Below the pieces are notes generated by a model that ran no database searches, had not been told where the DNA came from, and saw only the letters and a program-made list of their open reading frames with translations. A DNA stretch of 64,000 nucleotides from Gyrodactylus bullatarudis (Eukaryota; Platyhelminthes; Monogenea; Gyrodactylidea; Gyrodactylidae), in contig SSNU01000114.1 of the NCBI GenBank assembly GCA_012064415.1, forward strand, positions 328,191-392,190, given 5' to 3'. Positions 12,933-25,700 of the stretch are shown one piece after another. The position numbers were made by a program, and so were the translations under genes. Position 1 is the stretch's first letter. Each line of letters begins with the position of its first letter.

Positions 12933-14178
12933 AGAAAGAATCTTTAATCTTGTTTTATATTTTAAACTAATGTCCCTGGGAACATTTCACGATAGTTACA
13001 TCCCTGAACTTCACCAAATTTAAACTTTTTTTTGTAAAAACTTAATCGGATTCTAATCACTACACAACATCACATATCCCCTTCTTCCTGTTGTTATTGT
13101 TTAATGAATATTATTCATTTCCTTTATTTATGCTCTATCAATGTTATTATTATCAATTGTAAACTGCATTTCATTTACATAACAATTTTTTCTATTTCAA
13201 CCATCTCTCTCTTTCATGATATGAGATCAAGTTGAATTTCGAGAAGGATTTCTTTACTTTTTGCATACTTTGATGTTATTATAATTTCGTTACAAATTAA
13301 TAAAAACTTAACAATATATATTATAAAAAAACGTTTTCCTACTTGCTTCAAATTATATGAGTTTACAATTATCATAGAGACAAACCCTGTTAAAATTTTA
13401 CAGCCTTAGAAAATATCTCATCATAGTAGAGGTCCTATCTCTAAAAGATTTAATAGCAAAAAAGTACATGCAAAAATAGATGCATGAGGGGAATAGAAAT
13501 CTGGAAAGAACAGAGAAATATCTGATTTCTCCATAAGATAAGCCAGAAGCTACCTACAAATAATTAATAATTAACAAATAATTAAAGTTAATCTCTGATA
13601 ATTTTCCTATATGAAATCTATACCTTTAGGTGTACGAAAAAAATATTCTCCATTTACCACCGATATTATCAACGAAAACTCGTTAGTTTGTAAGAATACT
13701 ATATATTTCTTCAATCTTGAACGGCCAATGAAAGCTCTGAAAGACACTCAAATGAGAATTTATACACTCGGAAGAAATCATGCATTATTCAGTTAGAATT
13801 GATTAGCTCAAGAGAAATTATGCTGAAGTAAAAAATAAAAACAAAAACGACTTCAATAATTTTCTCAATCATGAAATGAATAGAGGAAATATTTCCGTAA
13901 CGAAAGATTTTAGTCGTTGAATACCTTGTCTCCTCCATGATTGGCTATCGTGGATGATATTTCTTCTCAGAATTAATTCTCCCCATATAAATATATATTT
14001 TATGCTACAATTCAATGGATATCATTTTGTGAAAAACGAGCTGTATTGAGGAAATAAGTTTTCAGTTCCTACATTATCTCACAAAAACAAACAGAATGTA
14101 AGTTATTCTCTAAACACTTTATTTAATAAAGTTTACTATCATTGATATGTTCATTCTATGCTATGAGTTAATATTTTT
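12933..14178. other. Intergenic, with a stray copy of PCM1-like exon sequence
   Basis: 3' flank of the PCM1-like gene. AATAAA-type signals occur near 13,300. At 13,357-13,395 a stretch copies about 35 nt of the final exon (agtttacaattatc … agagacaaaccctgttaa; exon position about 12,840-12,880). No gene is supported here. Confidence 0.5.
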
Positions 14179-14553
14179 ATATTTCGTACTAGGTGCTTAG
14201 GTGATTTGTCCCACAGGAACGTCTTATTTGGTAATGGATTAGGCCATGTCGCTGAATGTGACTGCTTACTAATGGATCCCAACGAGACTGGTACGAAAGA
14301 AACTTCAAAAAGCATTTAGAAATAATCTAAGTATACATAGATAATAGACAAATACGCGCGTTTCGGCCTCTTTTGGACTACAAGTGACTATCTATGTATA
14401 CTTAGATTATTTCTAAATGCTTTGTGAAGTTTCTTTCGTACCAGTCTCGTTGGGATCCATTAGTAAGCTGTCACATTCAGCGACATGGCCTAATCCATTA
14501 CCAAATAAGACGTTCCTGTGGGACAAATCACCTAAGCACCTAGTACGAAATAT
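14179..14553. repeat. Fold-back element, family C (375 bp)
   Basis: Two arms of about 160 nt are near-exact reverse complements: the left begins atatttcgtactaggtgctt at 14,179, and the right ends with its complement at 14,553. They flank a short loop. The loop, read on the minus strand, contains GTCC-AAAAGA-GGCC-GAAAC, the layout of a degenerate hammerhead ribozyme core of the kind found in Penelope-like elements. A decayed relative lies at 29,515-29,690. There is no coding capacity. Confidence 0.8.
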
Positions 14554-14715
14554 TTATCGTTAACCTTTGTAAGTATAGGTCCTGTACTATTTATTAATAC
14601 TTTTATGTCTACCTGAATTATTTTCAATTATTGGAGCCAATTAACCATAGCATAGAGTTGTATTTGGAAAATAAAAATAAATAAATTTCAATTTAGGAAG
14701 TCACCGATATTCCTC

Positions 14716-14986
14716 ATGATTTTGAGTCTCAGCCTGATCAATATGACAAGCTCTTACGTCCTAATGAATGAGGATAAAGCTTGTATTTACGAGTGCTATA
14801 AATGCCTTGAAAATAACGTAAGAAGAATTTCCAATTTTATTTATTTCAATGTAGCATGAGGCTTTGGCAATTTGTGCAAATGGTTATTGTCTAGGCAAAC
14901 CAAATACTGAGCACCACAATGTCATACGATCTATATTCTATTCATTGTGTCCAAACCTCAAGGCTTATTCTGCTACAGCTGGATAG
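14716..14986 (+). CDS. Small secreted six-cysteine peptide (hormone- or defence-like)
   Basis: Two exons, 14716-14817 and 14855-14986, joined over a 37-nt GTAAGA…GTAG intron, give 77 residues. The N-terminus MILSLSLINMTSSYVL is hydrophobic like a signal peptide. The mature part has exactly six cysteines spaced C-x3-C-x2-C-x10-C-x4-C-x19-C. Removing the intron is what brings the last three cysteines into frame. The start C-x3-C-x2-C resembles eclosion-hormone-type peptides (C-x3-C-x2-C-x~12-C-x3-C-x~11-C), but the later spacing differs, so I do not assign it to that family. A secreted antimicrobial or venom-type peptide is an equal alternative. An acceptor-like TTTAG lies about 20 nt before the ATG. 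The gene sits alone between a fold-back element and the ferlin gene. Confidence 0.5.
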
Positions 14987-15109
14987 AGTGAAGATGATCG
15001 AATATGATCCCGACAAGAGTGACTATCAGAGAATTCAACGAGATACCATTGAAATTACATGTTTATTTAAATTCAAGAATATTACATTTTTGAGAAACGA
15101 TATCTTTTC

Positions 15110-15650
15110 TAACTGAAGCTATCTATATAAAACTGTTATCTATAAATTTACAGAAATCTCATTTTTTCACTAAGGTATCAAAATTTTCTGAAGATTTTTG
15201 GGTAACCTATTCAAGTGGAAAAGAATTTTGTTTTGGAATTCGAGTTTTCAGGATCTACATCGAACAAGAAAAACAAAAATTATTGTTGAAATTTGAGGAA
15301 ACAGCCCTATTTTTCGATATTTTTTAATTCTTGAAAATTGATAAATTAGGATCATCCGAGATAAGTTCAAAATTACGGTTCTATCAAAAACTGAATGGTG
15401 ATAGACGGTTGCTTTGTCCAATGTCGATCCTGAAAAATAACTTTTGATCCTTCTAACACCGTGAAGTGAAAAAAATAATTTTCAACTCAAAATTTTAAGA
15501 AAGGAAAAAATCGCGCCAGCTCGAAATTTAAAATGTATCCAAATTTCTTATCTTATCATTTGAATTGATTTCCAAAAAATCTTTAGACATTTTTGATACT
15601 TTGATGAAAAATTGATAAAGATCTTTAGATTTCTCCAATCGGTTGATATG
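15110..15650. repeat. Decayed fold-back element (family A/B relative)
   Basis: The left part (tttacagaaatctcattttt, about 15,149) and the right part (gataaagatctttagatttc, about 15,620-15,640) form an imperfect inverted pair. The interior carries the same mirrored blocks as families A and B (ttgataaattagg, ggcgcc-like, caaaattta). Substitution has erased most pairing. It begins about 125 bp past the peptide gene. Confidence 0.5.
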
Positions 15651-16762
15651 ACTCGAGACAAGTCATATATCAATAATAATCAATAACATGAACTTTTAGG
15701 TTATTGATAAAGAAGCCACTATCAGTCAATTTGAAGGAGACATCAAATTTCTAAAAGTTCTTTTTTTATTGTTAAGTAAAACATTTCATCGACTTTAAAA
15801 ATCGATCGTTTTATTTGTGACACCCTTCTCTCGAATTTTCCTCATAATTCTATTAAAAGAATTGATTCTTAATACTGATGGACAGAGCCTATTTCTTCTG
15901 ACTTTGAATTGGCTTGCTTTACAAGAAAATCAATTAGAAACTCTTTTTGATTGAGCATCAAATCAAGATAACTACATATTGATACTGTATCTATTTCTAT
16001 CTAAACGGAAGAAATTATCGGAATCAAACAGCAAAATTCATTGAAATTGATTTGCGTTTTAACCCTTGGGATATATACGTCTTTTAGTTTGAGATGAAAA
16101 AATTAATTTGTTTAAAATACATTTAAATTCTAGTCTAATAGAAATAACTGTCACTTTGATCAATTCCGAATTGGAAATTGGTCTGTCCCAGTAACATCTC
16201 AGTGTATGGTTTCCTAGAATCATTAATTTCGAGTAATAAATTTCTGGGAAATTATTTATTTTAGAACAGTCAAATTTCGAAATTACCTTCTTTTATGGTA
16301 AACAAAAATGTTTACAGGCTCTCTGAGAATTATAAACGAAATCATTTTGATTGTAATAAATCAGGTAGTTTATTTTACTCCTCAGTTATAACCTATGCAA
16401 AGTATCATATATCACAAAGGATATATCTATACTCAATAAGGCTTTACTCAATGTAATTATAAGACTATTATTATCTCATGTGAAAGAAAACTATTGATAA
16501 ACTATAGTTATACAATGTAAAATATACATACATGGAGATTAGATATATATATGTTAGTATAAGATTCAGAGAGTGCTCATATGGTAAAACCCATTGGTTG
16601 AGTTGGTAAAAATAGATATTCACTGTTGAAAAGAACGTGCACAAAAACTTTTTTTACTGCTCAGGCGAACTATCACTTTAAACTACGACCAACTGACCAC
16701 TCGTTAAAAGGAACACAGAGGAATTTATTAAAGGAACTATTAATTTGAATCTCCCCTTTTAA
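15651..16762. other. Intergenic, ferlin 5' flank
   Basis: AT-rich sequence leading to the ferlin start. No open frame, RNA gene or clear repeat is seen. No core promoter motif stands out from the AT background. Confidence 0.45.
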
Positions 16763-19700
16763 ATGTCGATAACAGTCAATGTTAAAGATATTGACGGTCT
16801 TCCGAATAAGGGAGATTGGATCATAAAACTTAATATAAGAGGTGAGTCTTTTGAACTAAACCCATGTGTGTGATAATAATGCAAATCACATTGCCATATT
16901 ACGAAATATTCTACTGTAAATTATGGTGTATTAGTTACTTTAATCGATAAAATGAGCACTCTCGTCGGATATTTCTGTGAGAAATCGAAATTTCAAATGT
17001 AGCAATCAATAGTGCAGTCTCTAGGAACATTACCCAATTAGGATTGCTCTCTTCTTTTTAAAAAGTGAAAGTTTTCATCAAAACTCCCTTAACGAATGTA
17101 TCCAAGAGTGAATTTGATAGATATAATATTAATAGAAAGTGTCAAGGAGACAGAGAATTATTCTTTTCGATTAATCCAAAAAATGCTTGAAATATTTCAG
17201 ATAACATACAGTCGACAAAGTCTGTTGAAGGTGTCGATAGCTTATACATTGGAGAACAGTTCAAGTGGCCTCTCGGACGAAAGTTATCAGATCATGATAA
17301 CTTGGTTTTCACCTTGATCACCTACAAATTTGGAAGATTTCAAAAGTTTGTTTGCCCTCCTATATTCTAAAATTAAAATAACTCTTTTTTAACATGGCTC
17401 CTCTCAACATGATTGATTTTTCTGAAAAAAGTTTAGATTGATTTCTTTTCTTTTTTTCGTGTGGTTTATTGAAGAGAACAAGCCTATAAAATTATTGTTA
17501 CAGATAATAGGTTTTTATGAGAAGTTTATGGTGAATTTCTCATAATGCATAATGGGATTTTTCTATCACCACAAAGATTATTGGTTGGATTATTACTAAT
17601 AATTTATTAGTAACGCTAAGAACTCCCAATTCCATATTCAGACTACCTAATTAAGTAACCATGAGACATATCTCTCTATAATTTTGAAATTAGCAAACTC
17701 AAAATTTCAGTTCCGAATCAATCAAAATAAAATGAACTTATTATTCATAGCTAAAATTATCGACTTATTGAAAAAAATGGCTTTTGTTTTCTCCGATTTT
17801 AGCAACAGAATTTTTTATTCTGATGGTTTCTCAATACCAAATGGTTTTAATAGTTACTTTACCATGAACTGATTCAGTTCTTTATCGCTGTGGTCTTTGT
17901 TCAGCTACGTATAAGGGATCAAATTTTCCAATTAGGAATTTGATCTAAGATTTTGTTTTCAGAGAAATCGGAACGATTGTAGTTAATTTGACAATTCTAG
18001 CGAAACGGTACCAGGTTGAATTACGAGAAACCTTTGTAGACTCCAATGGACACACCACTCCTGTATGTTGGGTATAAATGGTTTTGTTAAATAAAAGTAA
18101 AAAATTTTCTCACAACTATAGATTCGTCTGAAATTTGAAATTTTATATCACTCCCCTGATGCCCAGGGTGGAGGGCTTCAAGAGGAGAATTTCGATTATC
18201 CTTTTGATGATACCTTTTTGCCGAATGAAAATGAAAATCAGAAACGTAATGAGGACGAGTAAGTTGCTCAGTTGTTCAGCTGGATATTTCGATCATACTT
18301 ACAGATCATTTTAAATGACAGCGTGAAGCTAATTTCATTTTGAGATGGGAACTTTAAAAATCAATTTTCATTGAGAAATTGCCTACTTTTATAAATTCCG
18401 GAGAAAATAAATTGACGCTAGATTTCCATTTTTCGAATTTTGAGATTGATTTTTGATTATCAGAATTGGACAGGTAAACAGATTATACCCATCAAATACT
18501 CGACTGATCCAGCATTTTGAAGGGATTTTCAAATTATCGAAATTTTATTGATTTTCATGTAGTGGTAATGATCAAGAAATCGAAATTCCACTCCCGAATT
18601 GAATCAAATTTAGGAGTATTAATTTTCTCGTCTAATCTTGATCCTGAAGAAAACTTGCCACATCAATAACATTTTTTCACTCAAAAGTTGAGAAAATGAC
18701 CATATTTTACCATAAGTATATCGATAGGAAGTAGCCTCCCTATTAGCCGACTATCAACCTTATCTAGAACTGCCGAAGGATGCTACTCTCTAATGAGAGT
18801 TCTGCTAATATTTATCTTATGGTCTAGTGAAACCTCAAATGATTAACTCAGAATGAAACTTAGATTAAATGTCAGACATCCAAAGATCAAGCGATAACTT
18901 ATACTATAGTTTTACCCTCATTGGGGATCGTCAGTAGGCCTTACGCCTTCTTCAAGAATCGAACCTCCGGCTTAATGTCCAAACAGCCATTTTGTCAAGA
19001 TAAGGATGACATTTGGCTAATAGGCTTCGAAATAGTCTAGCATAGCTCGATGTTGAATAAATAATCTTCGTGTAAGCAGTTACGATAAATAAATCTTATA
19101 CAAACGAGGGTTGGATTAAATGGCTGAGTGCTCAAAAAAACGGCCATATTTTCAAGTAATTGGCAAAAGTAGTTTATTCTTATCTAAATAGTCTTAGATT
19201 CAATAATTTTTTCGTAAAATCATTTGCTATCATCTCTCCTATAGAATCGACTTTTCTAGCGTTTGTCCTTTCTTGAGGATAAATTAGTTTTATTTATTCA
19301 TGCTCACATAATTGACTCAACATCTTATCTGATCTAATTCATGAGCAGACAAAATTCGAGATCCCATCAGATAAGAAAAAAGACATCAAGTGGATTCTTC
19401 ACTTTTATTCCTTATTAGATTGATTAGAGAGACCAATATTTTGTAAAATGTTTCTTAATAGCTATAGATTTCGACAATTCAATTCCGGTATTTTTGAAAT
19501 GCCTGGCCATAAAAATTGGTCAATTTCTATAGTGTAGTGACCTGATAGAACATAGGTTTTAACAATAAAAAAAGGTCTGAAGGAATGGTTTTTCATATTT
19601 TAATTAGATAGATCATTGCAATACTATGGAAAAATGTCATTTCTATTTCATCAGATATTTTATTATTCCATGTATAAATATCAAGCTGTTTGTCTGATGA

Positions 19701-22700
19701 GAACCGGTGAAATTAAATCTTTAATACCAAAAATTCATCCGTCTTCTAAATCTTTTACTGATACAGATGAAAAGCTATGATTTTAACGTTTATCAAAATA
19801 ACATATAAGGCTAATTGATATGAAGTTGGGAATCTATGATTTTTACAGAAATCTCGATTTTTTCATCGAGAAATCGAATTTGTTAAAGATTTTATGGAAT
19901 CCTACTCGTGTTGACCTCTTTTATCATTTGAAGAAAAAAATTCTGAAAAAATATGGTTATTTTTCGAATTCCCATTTGGCGCCAGAATCCCATTTTTTCA
20001 AACTTTGAATTGAAATTTTTTTACTGATTTGAAAGTGAGAGACTGATCGCAAGAGCATTTTCAGGAATAAGATTATACAAGAAAATCAATTCAACTGAAT
20101 CTGATCTTAAACATAGCCTTGTTATCGTTTGGGAGCGGAATTTCGATATTTTGATCATTTTCACTACTTGAAAATCAATGAAATTTCGATAATGCAAAAT
20201 CTCTCGAGAATAGGGAAATTTTCGATAATTTGACGTTGCTATTCAGCTTTATTATTTAATCTTGATCCTGAAAAACTCTTTCGATCAGCCTCCCACTTTC
20301 AAATCAATAAAGTTCGAAAATATTGGATTTTGGCGCCAAATGGGAATTCGAAAAATAACCATATTTTTTTCTTCAAACGGTAAAAGTGGAGAACATGAGC
20401 CCGATTTCAAAAAATCATTAACAAATTCGAATTCTCGATGAAAAAATCGAGATTTCTGTAAAAATCATAGATTCCCAACTTCATATCAACCAGCTTTATG
20501 TTCGTTTTTTCTCAAAGTTCTTTATGAATTAAGAATCATAAATATATGATTGATCGCTCAAAGAATCTATTAACGAACCCGCTTCCAAATAATTTTAACA
20601 GTGGATGAAATTTTCTGATCATTTCCATTCGTTTAGCAATCTAGACTTGATGCTTGGCGGTGATAACAAGTATGGAGGTGTTAGAGATGACGAGTCAGTA
20701 TTCTCTTCGCCCAGTGTTATGTAAGTTCTTTTCGGTTGTATTATGTTAATTTCAAGAGACGGACGTCTTAAAACCATGATGGATGCAAATGTACTACGCG
20801 GGGAAAGCTTTCAGGTTGCCATAAAAATCATTAGATGTAAAGAATTGATAGGCAATAATGTGAACCCCTATGTTAAAATTCAAATTGGTAACGAAGTTAA
20901 GAAGACAGCCATGAAGCTTTACTCAAACAATCCATTCTACAATGAGTTTTTCCTCTTTGACTTTCATCTGCCAAGGTCAGCAATGATGGAAACAGTTATC
21001 ACTCTGACGGTGGTATCCGAACATGCTCTGGCTATCAAAAGAATCCTACCAGGAAATGTTATCGGTGTCTTTGATATTGACTGCAAACAAATTTATGAAC
21101 AAACTGGTTAGTGAGAAGAATTATGATATTTGCAAATTCTCAGTTAAATTTGAACTTTGGTAAGAGGTGGGCTTCAAAAAAATCATTTTCAAGAAAATTC
21201 TCGATGAAAGAATTAAGATTATTTCAAGAATTGTAGTCTCATAACTTGTTGTTCAGAGATCATATTTCATCTTTCAATTTTATAGATCACTCAATCAGGG
21301 GAAAGTATGCACTCCTGATCGATCCAAAAGATCCAATTGCTGGTGCAAAAGGTTATGTTCAAGTAGAGATGGGAGTATATGCCAGCGGAGAGACTGTTCG
21401 AGTATGTCAAATGAACGAAAAAATGGATTAATTAATCCCATTTGTAATTAATTCTATTTTCATATTTTTTTAGATTGTAGAGAAGACAGCTCTTCAGGAT
21501 GACGACAAAATCGAAGAGTACGTTTTATCTATTCCAAAAATTAATCGATATAATTTCTAGGAATAAACATCATTTTTGAATAATTTAAAAATTCTCTTAC
21601 CGTTATCAAATTCACTCGATATTCGACTCTTTTTCAGGAAACTACGATAATTTATTAGATATGCTTCAACTCCTTATCAACAATGTTACCGTAAGATTTG
21701 TTTAATATTTGAAGTTTTTTGGGGAAAATTTGCTGTTCATACTTTCAAGTGTTAACTTATTGCTGTTTGTCCGTTATGGAGGCGTTCTTCTATCCTGTCC
21801 TTCAACCTTCTTGTTGTTTGACCTATGGATGGACATTTGAACTTGTAAACTAAATGTGTCTGTTTGAGTAATTTCTCAGCATTATTTTTGGGAAGTTGTG
21901 TTTGACTGCTCAACCTTCTTCCGTCTCTTTTCGTCAGTTCTTTGGGGTGTAAAGCGTAGAAGAATTGATTAATCATTCGTTAATAAATCATCCAATAAAT
22001 TTGGAAAAACCAAATCTTTTTGTACAAAAGAATAATTCAATGCAATAATTTTTTGTGTTGAATCTTGATGACTATTTAACGTCCAGATGCTAAATTCAGA
22101 TCTATATTAGGAAAGAAAGCTAATTCCTTAGAAGAAAACAAGAGATTTCCGTTTGTTAAAAAAAGATTTGGATATAGATTTTAAAAATATCAATATATCC
22201 TTAGAAATCTCATCACCCCTCGCCAGCTAAAGGACATGAAAAATAGACAGATGACAGATGTTACTGTCAAAATTTATCGAGCTGAAGACTTACCGCCAAT
22301 GAATACACAGTTCATATCGAAAATAAAACGTGGCCTTATCGGCAGTGAGACAGAAATGTGTGATCCTTACGTTGAAGTTGCTTTCGGGGGTAGAACCTGC
22401 CGGACAAGTGTCAAAAAGTTTTCCTATAACCCAGAATGGAACCAAGAAATTGTATTTACAGACTATTTTCCTCCATTGGTTAACACAATCAAGTTTACTG
22501 TCCGTGATTGGGACTCAATCAAGGATGAAACCATTTCATCTTTTAGAATTGATCTGAGAAAAATCATGAAACTCGGAATTGATGGTGGGTATAGGTGTAC
22601 TGAAATTATCAAATTCAAATTATTCTTAAAAATATCCATCTAGGCTACTTGCCAAGTTATGGGCCAGCATGGGTTAACCTCTATGGTACACCCCGTGAAT

Positions 22701-25700
22701 ATGTCTCCAAGGAATTAAAACGAATCGGAGGCGAGCTAAATGAAAATGGCGGGGAAGGTATCGCTTATCGGGGGAGAGTGCTCATAGCAATAAAATCAAA
22801 AGTAAACTTGGACGCCGATAAAGCTGGAGTAGCTAAAGCAGGCATCTCTGGTGCTTCAGATGTAAGTCAGTTAATTTTTAAAACTCCCTCTAGTTCGTCT
22901 GTGGTCGGAAAGTTCCCCATTTATTATTTGCGACAATTTTCGACGGAATGTGCATTGACCGAGATATTGGAGTGCAAAAGAAGCCAGTTTCCTTTGAAAT
23001 GTCCATCGGCATTTATGGTAACGAATTAGACAAAAAGAAGGGAGCCGTATTCGACATAACCCCTGAAGCCATAGTCAATGGTAAGGGTTCTGTTGGCGGA
23101 AGGGCTCTTGCCGATTGGTATCTAAGTACTACACCCGAGTTCGTTCCACAGAAAACAAATGATATCTATTATCATATTGATTTTCAACGAACCAAACCCT
23201 GTCTGTATCTCTTGAATGAATTTGAAGATGTCAGAGTTCGATCTTGTGTCCCAAATATCATGGAAAAATTGAGAGATAAAGTTGTACGTTCCTTGACTTG
23301 ATTCAAACTCTTATTCCTAGCTCTACGGTATTGAAGAGGTCCGATATTCAATCAAAAAGAATAATATAGGAGAGGCAAGGCATAGATATCGAAAGAATTT
23401 CCTTTCATTTAAACCGCTACTTGAAGAAGCAGTTGTTGATATTAAAACATGTAAAGGAACAGCACCACAAACGTTTATTGATAGAGAATACAAACGGAAT
23501 TGTCGAGTCTACCTGGAAACACTCAAAAAGCTTATAGACACTCGTTTAACCAAAAACCTCACCAAGGAATCTCTCCTGCAACGTATGAGGGAAGCCAATA
23601 CCATTATCAATGTTTTAAGTGATCTGATTAAACCGGTAAGTTCATTGCTCTTTTCTCCTTTAATAAAAGCGCTGGTATTCTGATTTAAATTACTTTCCAG
23701 CCTCAAGATAGCATTCCAGATGTTTTCATCCACATGATTATGGATGGTGAACGAATCGCTTATTGTCGAATTCCATCAAGGGACATTTTCCATAGTGCAT
23801 CAAACCCTGAAAAAGGCAAATGGTCTGGACAGGTGGCAACGTTTTACTTTAAAGTTTGTTGAAGATCTTTCCTAATTTTGTGTTTAGAAACCAGGCCTGA
23901 TGGGAATGAACGAAGGAGGCTATCGTGTCCAATGTCAACTGAGAATGTACATCTGGTTAGGTCTCGTTAAAGACTTTCCAAGCTTTCGGAAGGGCATTCC
24001 TCTCGGTTACGACTCCAGTAGTTTTCCAGAATTTGATCCGCCCAAAACTATAATCTACAATGAAACCAGTGTATTCGAATTGAGGGCGTATATTTTCTTG
24101 GCTAGGAAGTTATTACCCCTTGACGAAAACGGCTTTTCAGACCCTCAAATTCGTTTAGTATTCGGCAATACAGTTTTGTCGTCACACGTTTGCTTTGAGA
24201 CAATATCTCCATTATTTGATGAATGCTTAACATCAAATAAGATTATCTTTTGCTTCAAGTCCCAGTTCGTGAAAGAGATGCAACATCAGATTGTTCTTGA
24301 AGTCTATGATTTGGATACGACGGTAAATTTATTTCATTCTCATCTGGGTTGACTCATTACACTTATGAAAACTATTTTTCCAGAATAGAAATCGATCGGT
24401 TGAGAACGAATATAAAAATGTAAGATGAGGTTATTATTAATTATTTAAGGACAACTTTGAATTTATGGGAAGGGCTTTTTGCACACCTAAAGTATATCTC
24501 AAAGGAGATCCTTATAAAACAGCTAAAATGCGTTGGTGGCCCATTTACAAGAACCAGATACAGGCTGGAGAGGTTTTGGCAGCCTTTGATTTGGTCTATG
24601 TTGCAGATCGTCTTAAAAAGTTGGAAGATGCGGTCAGTTTCGATTTTCATTGTTTCCTCCTGGAAAGTTTAATGAATTTTTTTGTTCAACATTTCAGAGC
24701 CTAATGGTAAGCAAATGTTCAGCTTAGCTATGAAAATATTCATTTTGTGAATAATTTTTAACAAAAGTCTCTTATGTTCTAGGAGCAATCATTAATGCCA
24801 GGCTTTCCAACGCTGAAGAATCTCGAGATATTCACAAAGGAATTCAACGACCGTGTCCTTTTAACATCGGTCAATTCTATTCTTAAAGGCGACTACAGAA
24901 ATGAAGAGGTTATGGAAGATGGCGGCTACATGGACTCGGATGATGAAGCATATATCGAACGTAAGGAACTCAAGAGGATAGGAGAATTCGACATTGGTTT
25001 TGCACCAGCAGAAAATCTACAATTCCGACCCCAACATTCATTGAGAATACCACTTGGGATTAGACCTGATCTGGCGAAATTCCGTGTAGAGGCTGTAAGT
25101 TAAATACACAATTCCGCATCACTGTTTTAGAATTTATAAAGAATATTTACAACTCGTTAAGACAAGTATTCGGTGATGCCAAACAAGCTTACTGACGGGG
25201 GATTTTTTGAGAAAATATTCAGAACGTTCTTTTTGGAAACTCATTCGTTGAGATTGTAGGAACAACGGTTAATAGTCTGTTTCATGTCTTTTATAATGGT
25301 TTAGAAGATAACTTGATTCAGAGCGAAAAAACCAGTATCTTTGGTTTGGTTTTAAAGCCAAATTCAGATTTGGAATTGAATCGTAAATTTATTTTTACTT
25401 ATAGTCAAGATCCTTTTATAAAAAATAAATAATTATTTATTCCTCCCTGTTTTATTTTTGCGTTTCAACAAACACTGACTAATATCACGATTCTTTCGAT
25501 GGTAAGAGATCAAAAAATTGTTTGATCACGTAGACAATTATATATTCTAGTCAGATTTCTATGTCTGATAACTTCATTATCATTTTTTTATTAAAACTTT
25601 TTAGCTATTCTGGGGCATGAGAGAGATGAAAAGTTCCTTCAAGCTAGTGCCGTATCGCAGTCCTCGAATGATGATTGATTTGGCTGGCTCAAAACTCTAC

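Noticed and set aside
14919..15116. 65-residue ATG-led frame overlapping the peptide gene
   Set aside because: It is another frame of the peptide's second exon and runs into repeat sequence.
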